This document shows, piece after piece, positions 1 to 7,698 of a stretch of DNA of 64,000 nucleotides; the first letter of the stretch is position 1; each line of letters starts with the position of its first letter. The position numbers and the translations under genes are program-made. The stretch is from Pseudomonadota bacterium (GTDB taxonomy: Bacteria > Pseudomonadota > Alphaproteobacteria > Sphingomonadales > Sphingomonadaceae). A model generated the notes under the pieces. It searched no databases and was not told where the DNA came from. It saw only the letters and a program-made list of their open reading frames with translations. The stretch covers positions 558,001 to 622,000 of the forward strand of contig JAFAFE010000006.1 in assembly GCA_023423655.1 (NCBI GenBank), given 5' to 3'.

Positions 1-354
1 GATACAAGTATCGACATCGAGCGCCGCATACCACGCCCCGCGGTTGGCCGGATTGAAACGCATCGGCTGGCGCGGTTTGGCATAAGCGAAGCTCGCATTG
101 ATGAATTTGGCGTGCGGGACGCCGTGGACAAGCTCGTCGGAATTCAGCCCGCTTAACCCCCGCTCCTGTGCGATCAAGCGGCTGCTCGTCGCCCCTTCGA
201 TTTCGGCCAGAAGCGCAAGCGCCTCTGCGCCATCGGCAAGCGGGGTCAACACAGCTTCACGCAGCCGCGCGCTCGAAACCAGCCGCACCGTGCGCGGGAA
301 AGCATCCCGTATCAGCGGAACGCCGTCAATCGCGCCTTCGTCAGAATCCGCCAC
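1..354 (-). CDS. RES-domain toxin (NAD+-degrading family), partial
   Basis: The C-terminal part lies outside the window. The readable part starts at a GTG (352-354) that overlaps the end of the antitoxin gene by 14 bases; an in-frame TTG a few codons upstream is possible. It carries the N-terminal segment typical of the sphingomonad RES subtype (PLIRDAFPRTVRLV, then VPHAKFINASFAYAKP) and the start of the RES core, FNPANRGAWYAALDVDTC. Characterised RES toxins degrade NAD+ and are held inactive by an Xre/MbcA-type antitoxin. Such an antitoxin is encoded directly upstream here, so a toxin role follows from family and context. Enzyme activity cannot be judged from a truncated gene. Confidence 0.85.
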   Translation of the reverse strand, partial: MADSDEGAIDGVPLIRDAFPRTVRLVSSARLREAVLTPLADGAEALALLAEIEGATSSRLIAQERGLSGLNSDELVHGVPHAKFINASFAYAKPRQPMRFNPANRGAWYAALDVDTCI

Positions 355-778
355 GCAATGCGTCAATATATTGGCGGGTTTCAAGCATAAGCGGGATGCC
401 CCCTTCGATCATCGCCTCGATCGGGCTGCGCCGGTCAAAAATCCGTCCGCGATTGGCAAGCCGGGGCCAGCGGTCCGCCATGCTGTCGGCAAAAAGCAGG
501 TGCAAGCCTTTGAAAATACCGATGAGCGCGGACGCGCGAGTCAGTTGGTCTTGGCTCAATACGCCGTCCCATTTGCCCGCTTTCATCCGGTCCCAAGTGC
601 TGTCCGACACGCCGAGCAGCGCCGCGCCTTGCGCATTGCTGCCATCCCACGCCTCGACCAGACGGAGCAAGGCCTTGACCGCCGCCGGGGTGAGCCGCTT
701 GCGGTCCTCCTCATCGGCAAAATTCTGGAGCCCTTGCGATGCAACGGGCCGCGACTGCAAAGATAGGGCGTGGGGCAT
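341..778 (-). CDS. Xre/MbcA/ParS-type antitoxin of the RES toxin
   Basis: About 145 residues. The first half has a helix-turn-helix-like section (residues about 30-65, including AALLGVSDSTWDRMKAGKWDG). The C-terminal half is the MbcA/ParS/Xre toxin-binding type (SALIGIFKGLHLLF ... RPIEAMIEGGIPLMLETRQYIDAL, approximately). Two start codons are possible. The ATG at 778 is preferred because AGGAG lies six bases upstream of it, while the ATG at 784 touches that AGGAG. The downstream gene is the RES toxin, overlapping by 14 bases, which is the usual antitoxin-then-toxin order. It should neutralise the toxin and probably represses its own promoter (see 793-825). Confidence 0.85.
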   Translation of the reverse strand: MPHALSLQSRPVASQGLQNFADEEDRKRLTPAAVKALLRLVEAWDGSNAQGAALLGVSDSTWDRMKAGKWDGVLSQDQLTRASALIGIFKGLHLLFADSMADRWPRLANRGRIFDRRSPIEAMIEGGIPLMLETRQYIDALRGGF

Positions 779-792
779 AAGCATCTCCTGAC

Positions 793-825
793 GTATATAT
801 ATACATCACAAGGTGCGATTGTCAA
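793..825 (-). promoter_or_regulatory. Promoter and palindromic operator of the RES/Xre pair
   Basis: Read on the minus strand, TTGACA (820-825) and TATATA (798-803) are 16 bases apart, a good sigma-70-type promoter. The -10 sits within a perfect 12-base palindrome, gtatatatatac (793-804). Antitoxin binding there would block RNA polymerase. The autoregulation is inferred from the family. Confidence 0.6.
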
Positions 826-863
826 GATTTTGGCACCGCGCGATGCGTGCCTAGACCGCTGCG

Positions 864-1562
864 TTACCGCTTGCGATAGCGGAAATACCAGACATCATGG
901 CCGACTTGGCGGGCTTTGGCTTCATAGCGGGTTTCGGGCCAGCCGCCGGGGCGGGTGAGGAAATCCTTGGGGCTTTGCGCCAGCCATTCAAACTGATGCT
1001 CGTGGCGGGCCATCACCATCATCGCGTGACGCACATAGACCGGATGGTCGGTGCCGAAACGGAATTCGCCGCCGGGTTTGAGCTTGGCCGAGATCATATC
1101 GACCGGGCCATCATTCATCATGCGCCGCTTGGCGTGGCGTGCTTTGGGCCAAGGGTCAGGATGCAGCAGATAGACAAAGGAGAGCGCCCCGTCGGGAATA
1201 CGCCCCAGCACATCAAGCGCATCGCCCATATGCAGGCGGATATTGGGCAAGTGCCGGTCGCGCACATGGCCGAGCGCGGACACCACGCCATTGAGGAACG
1301 GCTCGGCCCCGATAAAGCCGTGGTCGGGCAACATATCGGCGCGATAGGCCATATGCTCGCCGCCGCCGAACCCGATTTCGAAATGCAAGGGCCGGTCATA
1401 ACCGAACAGGCCTTCCGCCGTCACCGGCCCTTCGGCGGGGACCGCAATGGCGGGGAGCAATTGGTCAACCAATTCCTGCTGCCCGGGGCGCAGCTTATGG
1501 CCTTTGACGCGGCCATAAAGGCGGCTCAACATGGTCGGATCGGTGGATTTGGATGCACTCAT
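864..1562 (-). CDS. trmB: tRNA (guanine-N7-)-methyltransferase TrmB
   Basis: This 232-residue enzyme methylates G46 in the variable loop of tRNAs using S-adenosylmethionine. The family signatures are all present: LHFEIGFGGGEHMAYRA (SAM-binding motif I), then the HPDPWPKARHAKRR segment, GGEFRFGTDH, and the C-terminal FLTRPGGWPETRYEAKA. The length is normal. The ATG overlaps the stop of a short upstream reading frame (ATGA at 1559-1562). That frame ends in GYAFTLGRQGWLGYPPRP and runs back into repeat sequence, so it may be the remnant of a former upstream partner gene; I do not recognise it. Confidence 0.95.
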   Translation of the reverse strand: MSASKSTDPTMLSRLYGRVKGHKLRPGQQELVDQLLPAIAVPAEGPVTAEGLFGYDRPLHFEIGFGGGEHMAYRADMLPDHGFIGAEPFLNGVVSALGHVRDRHLPNIRLHMGDALDVLGRIPDGALSFVYLLHPDPWPKARHAKRRMMNDGPVDMISAKLKPGGEFRFGTDHPVYVRHAMMVMARHEHQFEWLAQSPKDFLTRPGGWPETRYEAKARQVGHDVWYFRYRKR

Positions 1563-1692
1563 GGGCGCGGCGGGTAGCCCAGCCAGCCTTGCCTGCCAAG
1601 GGTGAAAGCATAACCGGCCTTTTCGCGCATGAAAGCGGTGGACGGTTCAGGGGGGTGGTTTTGCTTCTGTGGTAGTTGGGTTCTCGCGGAGG

Positions 1693-1862
1693 CGCGGAGA
1701 CGCGGAGGGAGAAAAGGGAAAGGGTTCACGCAGAGGCACAGAGGGCACAGAGATTTTGGTTTGGTGGAGTGTCGTTCTGCTGCCACTTAATCTTATGAGA
1801 AAAAGAGGGCGCGTTCGCGCCGGAATTTCTGCCTCTAGCCCTCCGCGTCTCCGCGTGAACCC
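1693..1862. repeat. Inverted repeat of the 'cgcggagacgcggag' type in a gene-poor stretch
   Basis: The stretch 1563-1965 has no convincing gene. It holds two 17-base arms in perfect inverted orientation, cgcggagacgcggaggg (1693-1709) and its complement (1840-1856). A neighbouring pair, gggttcacgc (1722-1731) and gcgtgaaccc (1853-1862), partly overlaps them. Between the arms lies a related unit, cacgcagaggcacagagg. This resembles a repeat type dispersed in many unrelated bacterial genomes. No transposase is present. Confidence 0.7.
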
Positions 1863-1965
1863 TTTTCTTGCACATCTTTCCGCTTTTCCCGCTCGTTCGT
1901 TTGCCCCACGGTGCAACCAAAAGCGCGCTCATGCTTTGAAAAGAAAAGCTTAGATGGAGGGATGA

Positions 1966-2613
1966 ATGGCGACCGGAAAAACGGCGACGAAAAGCATTGC
2001 GACCAAAAATGCGGGCAAGACCGCACCCAAACAGGCTAAAGCCAAGAGCATTGCCAAGGCCAAGGCGCTCGCGCCCGACCTTGCCGCGCGCATCGGCAGC
2101 ACGCCCCGCACCAAATTTCGCGGTAATCAGGATCTGTTCGGGCGACTGGTCGAAGATCATGACAAGCATCGCGCCTTGTTTGCAATGATCGCCGAAACCG
2201 AAGGCAAATCCAAGGACCGCCAGAAATTGTTCAAGGAATTGGCGAAGGATGTCGCCGCCCATGCCTCCGCCGAGGAACAGGCCTTATGGTCGAGCGTGTT
2301 GCGCAACCCCGCGACCACGCCCGATGGCCGCCATGCGGTCGCCGAACATAAGGAGCTCGACGACATGTTCGCCGACCTTGCCGCGCGCGATATGGGCAAG
2401 AGCGGCTGGCTCAAACGCTTTGCAGTGCTGCATGAAGAATATCTCCACCACATCAAGGAGGAGGAGCAGGAGCAATTTGTCGCGGCGGAAAAACATCTGA
2501 CGCCTGCGGACCTGCGCTATATGAAAAGCGTGTTCAACCGCCGCAAACGTGAAGAAAAAGCCGCCGCCGTGGTCAAAAAGAAAATCAAACTCAAGGCCGG
2601 AGGCCTTGATTGA
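1966..2613 (+). CDS. Hemerythrin (HHE) domain protein with lysine-rich N-terminus
   Basis: The protein has 215 residues. Residues 1-45 are rich in Lys, Ala and Thr (histone-H1-like low complexity). From about residue 55 it follows the four-helix HHE pattern expected to hold a di-iron centre: H65 and H68 in EDHDKHR, H99 with E103/E104 in HASAEEQALW, H128 in EHKELDDM, and H161/H162 with E165/E166 near HHIKEEEQ. The C-terminus is again basic. Such proteins bind O2 or NO or handle iron. The stop codon overlaps the start of a flavoprotein gene by four bases, so the two are probably made together. GGAGGG precedes the start. Confidence 0.88.
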   Translation: MATGKTATKSIATKNAGKTAPKQAKAKSIAKAKALAPDLAARIGSTPRTKFRGNQDLFGRLVEDHDKHRALFAMIAETEGKSKDRQKLFKELAKDVAAHASAEEQALWSSVLRNPATTPDGRHAVAEHKELDDMFADLAARDMGKSGWLKRFAVLHEEYLHHIKEEEQEQFVAAEKHLTPADLRYMKSVFNRRKREEKAAAVVKKKIKLKAGGLD

Positions 2614-3557
2614 GCGCGACCCAAGCGCCGTATGACTGCATCATCATCGGTGGCGGCCCTGCCGGTTTGAGCGCGGCCATCTATCTGGCGCGTTTTCGGC
2701 GTCGCGTGCTGGTCATAGATGGCGGCGGCGGGCGGATGGAAATGATCCCGCGTTCGCACAATCATCCGGGCTATCCCGACGGGATAAAGGGACGGGACTT
2801 GCTCGCCGATATGCGCGCTCAGGCCGAAAAATATGGGGCGACATTGCAGCATGGCTGGGTGAGCACAGCGCGCAAAGACGGTGCGTTTTTCACCGTCACC
2901 GTTGATGGCGCGGAAGATATTAATGATAGCGCCCCACTCACCGCGCGCACCTTGCTGCTCGCAACCGGCGTCATCAATCTGCGCCCCGATCTGGACGAGG
3001 CCGTCCATGCCCGTGCGCTGGAGCATGGGCTTTTACGCTATTGCCCGATTTGCGACGGCTATGAGGTGACGGACAAGCGTATCGGCGTGATCGGCTCCAC
3101 CGATCATGGTGTGGCCGAAGCCTTGTTCCTGCGCCAATATAGCCATGCCATCACCCTGCTTGCCCTTTATAGCTGCGATCTCGACGCGCGTGACCGCGCC
3201 ACTTTGGAAGAAGCGGGCATTGCGTGGGAGGCAACGCCAATCCGCACATTCGATTTTGAAGGCGACGTTGCGAGGCTCACCTTGGAGGATGGCCGCACGC
3301 TCGAATTTGACAGCATCTACCCCGCTCTGGGTTCCGAAACCCGCAACGAACTCGGTAAAATGCTCGGCGTCGATTTATGCGATGAAGCCTGTTTCAAGAC
3401 TGACGCCGACCAGCGCAGCTCGGTCAAAGGCGTCTATGCGGCGGGCGATGCGGTCGAATGTCTCGACCAGATCAGCGTCGCGATGGGCCACGCCGCCATT
3501 GCCGCCACCGCCATCCATAATGACCTGCGCAAAGCGGACGGGCATGTAGCGGATTAA
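2610..3557 (+). CDS. Thioredoxin-reductase-like FAD/NAD(P) oxidoreductase
   Basis: This 315-residue flavoprotein starts at a TTG that shares four bases with the hemerythrin stop. It has the FAD dinucleotide fold (IIIGGGPAGLSAA, residues 11-23), a redox-active pair C145/C148 in YCPICDGYE, an NAD(P) fold after it (IGVIGSTDHGVAEA) and the C-terminal FAD motif VYAAGDAVE. The order matches bacterial thioredoxin reductase, but the pair is CPIC rather than the usual CATC. It may reduce a disulfide partner or pass electrons to the coupled hemerythrin. The substrate is unknown. Confidence 0.88.
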   Translation: MSATQAPYDCIIIGGGPAGLSAAIYLARFRRRVLVIDGGGGRMEMIPRSHNHPGYPDGIKGRDLLADMRAQAEKYGATLQHGWVSTARKDGAFFTVTVDGAEDINDSAPLTARTLLLATGVINLRPDLDEAVHARALEHGLLRYCPICDGYEVTDKRIGVIGSTDHGVAEALFLRQYSHAITLLALYSCDLDARDRATLEEAGIAWEATPIRTFDFEGDVARLTLEDGRTLEFDSIYPALGSETRNELGKMLGVDLCDEACFKTDADQRSSVKGVYAAGDAVECLDQISVAMGHAAIAATAIHNDLRKADGHVAD

Positions 3558-3658
3558 GATCGCTACGATACCTGTTTCAACGCTAGCCCAGTTGCAACCT
3601 TACCGATCGGCACCGGGCGAGGAATGTTTATACACGCTGCACCCGCGCTACGCCTGTA

Positions 3659-4195
3659 TCAGTCGTAACAACCCTCTTCAAAAATCGCGGCCATTTCGGC
3701 AGGGACCGGCGGGAGGGGGCCGAGTTTCTGGTTGCCATAGCTTACCGAAAGCCCTGCTTCGCCGGGGAGCAATTTGCTCAAATCGGTCGGCACGGGCGCA
3801 ACGCCGGTCATGCCGCCCGCATTGGTTTCGCGGTTGGGGTCGGCGACCAGCGCGGCAACGATGCCGCCATTGCCGATGCTCATCCGGTCCTCGCTCGATA
3901 CCGGCGTGAAGTTAGTCACATTGACATAAAATTTGCCGGAACCGGTCGGGCAGGCCAGCACCACGGTGTTGTTGGTCGCCGCATCGGTATAGCGCAGCGA
4001 ATCCCCTTCCTCATTGCTCGCCGAACGCCAATAGGCTTTGGGCTGGTCGGGGGCGGCCGGGTCGGTAACCGGCGCAGGGGTAGTCGCGCCTTCGCTCGTC
4101 TGCACAGGCGGCGGCGCTTCATCCTTTTTCTGGCAACCGGCGAGAGCAAGCCCCGACAAGGCCGCAACACACAGGGTCAGACGCGCAATCCGCAT
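3659..4195 (-). CDS. Lipoprotein of unknown function
   Basis: The protein has 178 residues. The start at 4195 is supported by AGGAAG seven bases upstream; a longer in-frame ATG at 4282 lacks this. The N-terminus is a lipoprotein signal, MRIARLTLCVAALSG followed by the lipobox LALAGC, so the mature protein is anchored by its Cys. A Pro/Thr/Ala-rich linker follows, then a globular part with Cys in VVLACPTGSG and a C-terminal EEGCYD. I recognise no catalytic domain. It diverges from the PhnA-like gene across about 100 bases. Confidence 0.8.
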   Translation of the reverse strand: MRIARLTLCVAALSGLALAGCQKKDEAPPPVQTSEGATTPAPVTDPAAPDQPKAYWRSASNEEGDSLRYTDAATNNTVVLACPTGSGKFYVNVTNFTPVSSEDRMSIGNGGIVAALVADPNRETNAGGMTGVAPVPTDLSKLLPGEAGLSVSYGNQKLGPLPPVPAEMAAIFEEGCYD

Positions 4196-4296
4196 AAACT
4201 CTTCCTCATTTTCGATCGGGCGCTGGCAAGCCCTGCCGCGCCGCGTTATGGGTTGGTGCAAAGCATAGCCGATGCCGTACACAAGGGAACCTGTTT

Positions 4297-4617
4297 ATGA
4301 GCGATAGTGACGAAGATTATGTCTATGACGATGAGACAGGCGAATGGATTAGCGCGGCAGATGCCCGTGCCAAGTCGGGCGCAGGCGGAACCGGGGATAA
4401 TGGTGTCGAAGTGCGCGATGCGGTCGGCAATCTGCTCGCCGATGGCGATCAGGTCACGCTCATCAAGGATTTGACCGTGAAGGGCGCAGGCCAGACATTG
4501 AAACGCGGCACGCTCATCAAATCGATCCGCCTGACCGGCGACCCCCAGGAAATCGACTGCAAATATGAAGGCATTAAAGGCCTTGTATTGCGGGCCGAAT
4601 TTGTGCGGAAACGCTGA
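4297..4617 (+). CDS. PhnA-like (YjdM family) protein lacking the zinc ribbon cysteines
   Basis: The protein has 106 residues. The C-terminal two thirds match the PhnA/YjdM domain (VRDAVGNLLADGDQVTLIKDL, VKGAGQTLKRGTLIKSIRL, IDCKYEGIKGLVLRAEFVRK, given in parts). In the E. coli protein the N-terminus is a four-Cys zinc ribbon. Here that region is acidic (DSDEDYVYDDETGEWIS) and has no Cys. The family name links it to phosphonate use, but that role is unproven and no phn genes are nearby. The stop overlaps the next start by one base (TGATG). Confidence 0.85.
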   Translation: MSDSDEDYVYDDETGEWISAADARAKSGAGGTGDNGVEVRDAVGNLLADGDQVTLIKDLTVKGAGQTLKRGTLIKSIRLTGDPQEIDCKYEGIKGLVLRAEFVRKR

Positions 4618-5204
4618 TGCGCGGCGGGGCCTTATCTATCGCGCTGGCGGCAAGTGCGGCGCTGCTCGGCGGGTGCGCGACCGCGCATAAAATCGCATTA
4701 CCGCAGGATCAATTTGTCGCGCGGCTCAAAGCGCATTGCGGCAAAGCCTATGCGGGGCGCGTGGTCAGCACCGATGCGGCGGATGCGGATATGCGCGGGC
4801 AAATGCTCATCATGCATGTGCGCGGATGCCATGCCGACCGCGTGGAAATCCCTTTCCATGTCGGCGCAGATCGTTCGCGCACCTGGATCGTCACCCGCAC
4901 CAATACCGGTTTGCGACTCAAGCATGACCATCGCCACGAAGATGGCAGCGCGGATGCGGTGACTTTCTATGGCGGCGATACAGCGGATGCGGGGAGCGCA
5001 ACGCGGCAGAGCTTTCCGGTTGATGCGGAATCGATTGCGAGCTTTCGCGCCAATAAGCTTGACGCATCGGTCACCAACATCTGGGCGATGGAGGTGAATG
5101 ATGACAGTTTCGCTTATGAGCTGCGCCGCGCCAACCGCTTTTTCCGCGTCGAATTTGACCTGACCAAGCCGGTCGCGCCGCCGCCTGCACCGTGGGGCTG
5201 GTAA
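4617..5204 (+). CDS. Lipoprotein of unknown function
   Basis: The protein has 195 residues and is translationally coupled to the PhnA-like gene. Its N-terminus (MRGGALSIALAASAA followed by LLGGCA) is a clear lipoprotein signal. The mature part has Cys in KAHCGKAYAG and VRGCHADRVEIPF, which might form a disulfide, and a His-rich stretch KHDHRHEDGSADAV. It ends in a Pro-rich tail, APPPAPWGW. No named domain is recognisable. It converges on the lipoprotein gene at 5208 with a three-base gap. Confidence 0.78.
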   Translation: MRGGALSIALAASAALLGGCATAHKIALPQDQFVARLKAHCGKAYAGRVVSTDAADADMRGQMLIMHVRGCHADRVEIPFHVGADRSRTWIVTRTNTGLRLKHDHRHEDGSADAVTFYGGDTADAGSATRQSFPVDAESIASFRANKLDASVTNIWAMEVNDDSFAYELRRANRFFRVEFDLTKPVAPPPAPWGW

Positions 5205-5207
5205 AGC

Positions 5208-5711
5208 TTAGCCGGGGTTCGCGCAGCCATTAAGCGGTTTGCCGTCGATCATCGCCTTTACCGTATAAGCGTGGGTGCGGTCGGACATACCGTCCGAACA
5301 GCTTTCCGGCGTGATGAGGATCGTCACCCGCTTGCCGTCCATCACCCCTGCAAAAGCGACCCCTTGCGCGGAATCGGTGCGCTCGACATTGAAGCTGGTG
5401 CCCGCTTCATTTTCGGGCGTCACATATTTGGCTTTGGTGCCGTCAATGTCGAAATTCCAGAAAGGTTCGGTGCCCAGCGCTTTGAAGTGTTGGACTGCTC
5501 CCAATGCGGCCGCCATTTTCGGTTGTTCCGTTTTGGAAGGCTCTGCCATGCCCTTTTTATCCTCCGCCTCGCGTATCTGTTCCGCAGGGGTAAGGCCGGT
5601 TGGGCCGGTGGTGGCCCCTTCTGCGGCCGGTGCAGGGGCTTGGGCCTTGTCACAGGCCGACAGCATGAGCCCGCATCCGACAGCAGTTGCTGCTAATATT
5701 GCGTGTTTCAT
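5208..5711 (-). CDS. Lipoprotein with a COG3650-like C-terminal domain
   Basis: The protein has 167 residues. The start overlaps the stop of the DUF72 gene (ATGA), so the two form an operon. The N-terminus reads MKHAILAATAVGCGLMLSAC, a lipobox with Cys20. A low-complexity Pro/Ala/Gly linker follows. The C-terminal domain has FKALGTEPFWNFDIDG and later ITPESCSDGMSDRTHAYTV, which resembles uncharacterised membrane-associated proteins of the COG3650 type. The Cys in ESCSDG and NGCANPG may pair. Function is unknown. Confidence 0.8.
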   Translation of the reverse strand: MKHAILAATAVGCGLMLSACDKAQAPAPAAEGATTGPTGLTPAEQIREAEDKKGMAEPSKTEQPKMAAALGAVQHFKALGTEPFWNFDIDGTKAKYVTPENEAGTSFNVERTDSAQGVAFAGVMDGKRVTILITPESCSDGMSDRTHAYTVKAMIDGKPLNGCANPG

Positions 5712-6481
5712 TGTTCTTCCTCCGCCCGCATACGGTCAATCAGCGCCATCGCTGCGGCGGGCGCGCGTAGCTTGGCCCCATTGATGAAGAACATATAGAC
5801 GTCCTTCCCGTCCTTGGCCCAATCATACGCCTTTTCAGTCCAACCCGCAATTTCTGACGGGGCATAGCCGGTCGGCTCCGTCTCGCGCGCCTGCATCAGC
5901 CGCGCATAGCGAAAGCCGCCCGTGTCCGCATCGATGCACGGATAGTCGGGATGGTCGGCATAAACGATGGCCGCCTTGGCCTTTTTGGCGAGCGCGACAA
6001 AAGCGGGGCAATCAAAACTTGGGTGCCGCACCTCAAGCGCATGGGCGAGCGGCAGGCCGTCGACACTAGCGGGTAGCAAATCGAGAAATGCACCGAAATC
6101 TTCCGCATCAAATAATTTGGTGGGCGCAAATTGCCACACGATTGGCCCCAACCGGTCCCCCAATTCGCTCAGCCCCTGCCCGATAAATTTGGCGATAGAA
6201 TCGCCCGCTTCGGCCAAGACTTTGCGGTTGGTGGCATAACGCGACGCTTTCAAAGCATAGCGGAAGCCGTCCGGCGCAAGCTTTGCCCAAGCTGCAAAGC
6301 TTTTGGGCTTTTGCAGCCGGTAATAGGTCGCGTTGATTTCGATCGCGGTCAGATGCGCGGTCGCATAAGCCTGCTCGTCCTTTTGCCGCAAGCCTTTGGG
6401 GTAAAACACGCCGCGCCAAGGCTCATAGCTCCAGCCGCCGGTTCCGCTGCGGATCGTTCCGCTTTTCGTTGTGCCTGCCAT
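5708..6481 (-). CDS. DUF72 (YecE-like) family protein
   Basis: The protein has 257 residues, close to the family norm. Conserved segments are GTGGWSYEPWRGVFYP (residues about 13-28), HLTAIEINATYYRL, a KASRYATN segment, VWQFAPT, and the C-terminal YMFFINGAKLRAP. DUF72 proteins adopt a TIM-barrel-like fold and their activity is unknown. The product has no signal peptide. Its stop overlaps the start of the downstream lipoprotein gene. Confidence 0.9.
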   Translation of the reverse strand: MAGTTKSGTIRSGTGGWSYEPWRGVFYPKGLRQKDEQAYATAHLTAIEINATYYRLQKPKSFAAWAKLAPDGFRYALKASRYATNRKVLAEAGDSIAKFIGQGLSELGDRLGPIVWQFAPTKLFDAEDFGAFLDLLPASVDGLPLAHALEVRHPSFDCPAFVALAKKAKAAIVYADHPDYPCIDADTGGFRYARLMQARETEPTGYAPSEIAGWTEKAYDWAKDGKDVYMFFINGAKLRAPAAAMALIDRMRAEEEQ

Positions 6482-6579
6482 ATGCGCGCTCCTTTTCGCC
6501 CCCTTAAACCACCATTGCCACGACTAACCTAATGTAAACCAATAGCGATTAAAGCCGGTCCGCACAGGGGGACTATGCG

Positions 6580-7407
6580 ATGGATTTTGGTTCGTCACGG
6601 CTATTGAAATCATTTGGCGGCTTTGGTCGCGCGAAAACGGACGAAGCGCCCGAAGCGCAAGCCCCGGCGGATATGAGCGGCCGCTTGGCGCGCGTGCGCG
6701 AAGCCGCGCTTGCCAATGATGCCGAAGGCCGCCGTGTGGCAACGCAAGGCTTTATGCCCGCGCCCCAAGAAACGGTGGACGCCTTGGCAGAGGATCTGTC
6801 CGAAGAAGAAGCCGCGACGCCTCCCGCACCGCGCATGGCAACGCCTGCGCCTTTCCCGACCGGTGATGCGCGCACGCACAGCTTGGAGCCGATGGCAGCA
6901 CCGGTCGCAACGGCAACAGGCGATCATGATGCGCTCATCAACTGGCTGGAAGCCCAAGACCCTGCGGTATGGCATTATTTTGCCGCGCATTGGGATTGGG
7001 AACGCGGCATCGCGCCCTTGGCCTGGATTGCCCAGCATCCGCGTTGTGACGCCGGAACTGCGGCGATGCTGTTCTGGGCATCGGGCGAGGCTGAAGATTA
7101 TCTCCCCTTTGGCGATGCCGAGCCGACCGAAGATCATGACCTATTGGTCGCGGATCTGGCCGAACATATTGCGGGCCGGTTCGAAGCCGAAGACTTTGCC
7201 CCGGCGCAATTCGCGTTCGACGAGCATCTGGTGCAACCACATTTTCCGGAACGGCTCGACAAGCTTTACCGCGAAGAGCGGATGGACTGGGACGCTTATA
7301 AGGTGCCGACGCGCGCAAGCGGCGAACTGGTACTGGTTGAGCGGTTCGACCGCGACACCGAAGCGGCGCTTAACCGCTGGCTGGACGCATCCCCCGCCGC
7401 CGCATAA
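6580..7407 (+). CDS. DUF4274 domain protein
   Basis: The protein has 275 residues. Residues 1-110 are Ala/Pro/Glu-rich and probably disordered. The DUF4274-like part begins around residue 115: INWLEAQDPAVWHYFAAHWDWERGIAPLAWIAQHPRCDAGTAAMLFW, given here only as a description of the Trp-rich, W..F...W..G..L.WI pattern. An acidic middle (AEPTEDHDLLVADLAEHIAGRF, summarised) and a second Trp-containing stretch follow. The function of DUF4274 is unknown. No membrane segment or signal peptide is present. Confidence 0.8.
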   Translation: MDFGSSRLLKSFGGFGRAKTDEAPEAQAPADMSGRLARVREAALANDAEGRRVATQGFMPAPQETVDALAEDLSEEEAATPPAPRMATPAPFPTGDARTHSLEPMAAPVATATGDHDALINWLEAQDPAVWHYFAAHWDWERGIAPLAWIAQHPRCDAGTAAMLFWASGEAEDYLPFGDAEPTEDHDLLVADLAEHIAGRFEAEDFAPAQFAFDEHLVQPHFPERLDKLYREERMDWDAYKVPTRASGELVLVERFDRDTEAALNRWLDASPAAA

Positions 7408-7526
7408 TTTACGCATGGGCGACGTATTGATTTTACATATCTATTCCGTCAGCACGACGCGCGCGGAACTCTTGGCCCTCCCCGCACGTTATTCCTTAGC
7501 TTTATAACAACCGAGGAAGATTTTCG

Positions 7527-7685
7527 ATGGAACGCCATGGAGACGAAGTCGAACTCACCCCTACCGAGGCGCGCGGCGGGTCGACTCCGCATATCGTGCG
7601 CTATGTGCTTGGCATATCGCTGGTTTTAGCGATTATCGCGATGACATTGGTATGGGTCATTCCGGCGCTGACCGCTAATCCATAG
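7527..7685 (+). CDS. Small single-pass membrane protein
   Basis: The gene encodes 52 residues: MERHGDEVELTPTEARGGST, then a single hydrophobic segment (about residues 24-46, YVLGISLVLAIIAMTLVWVI) and a short tail. GAGGAAG lies eight bases upstream of the ATG. The acidic N-terminus followed by one helix suggests a small inner-membrane protein. I believe similar short proteins occur in other sphingomonads. No function can be proposed. Confidence 0.72.
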   Translation: MERHGDEVELTPTEARGGSTPHIVRYVLGISLVLAIIAMTLVWVIPALTANP

Positions 7686-7698
7686 CCCCGCAATAGGG

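Noticed and set aside
897..1577. 226-codon frame opposite trmB
   Set aside because: TrmB motifs are clear on the minus strand.
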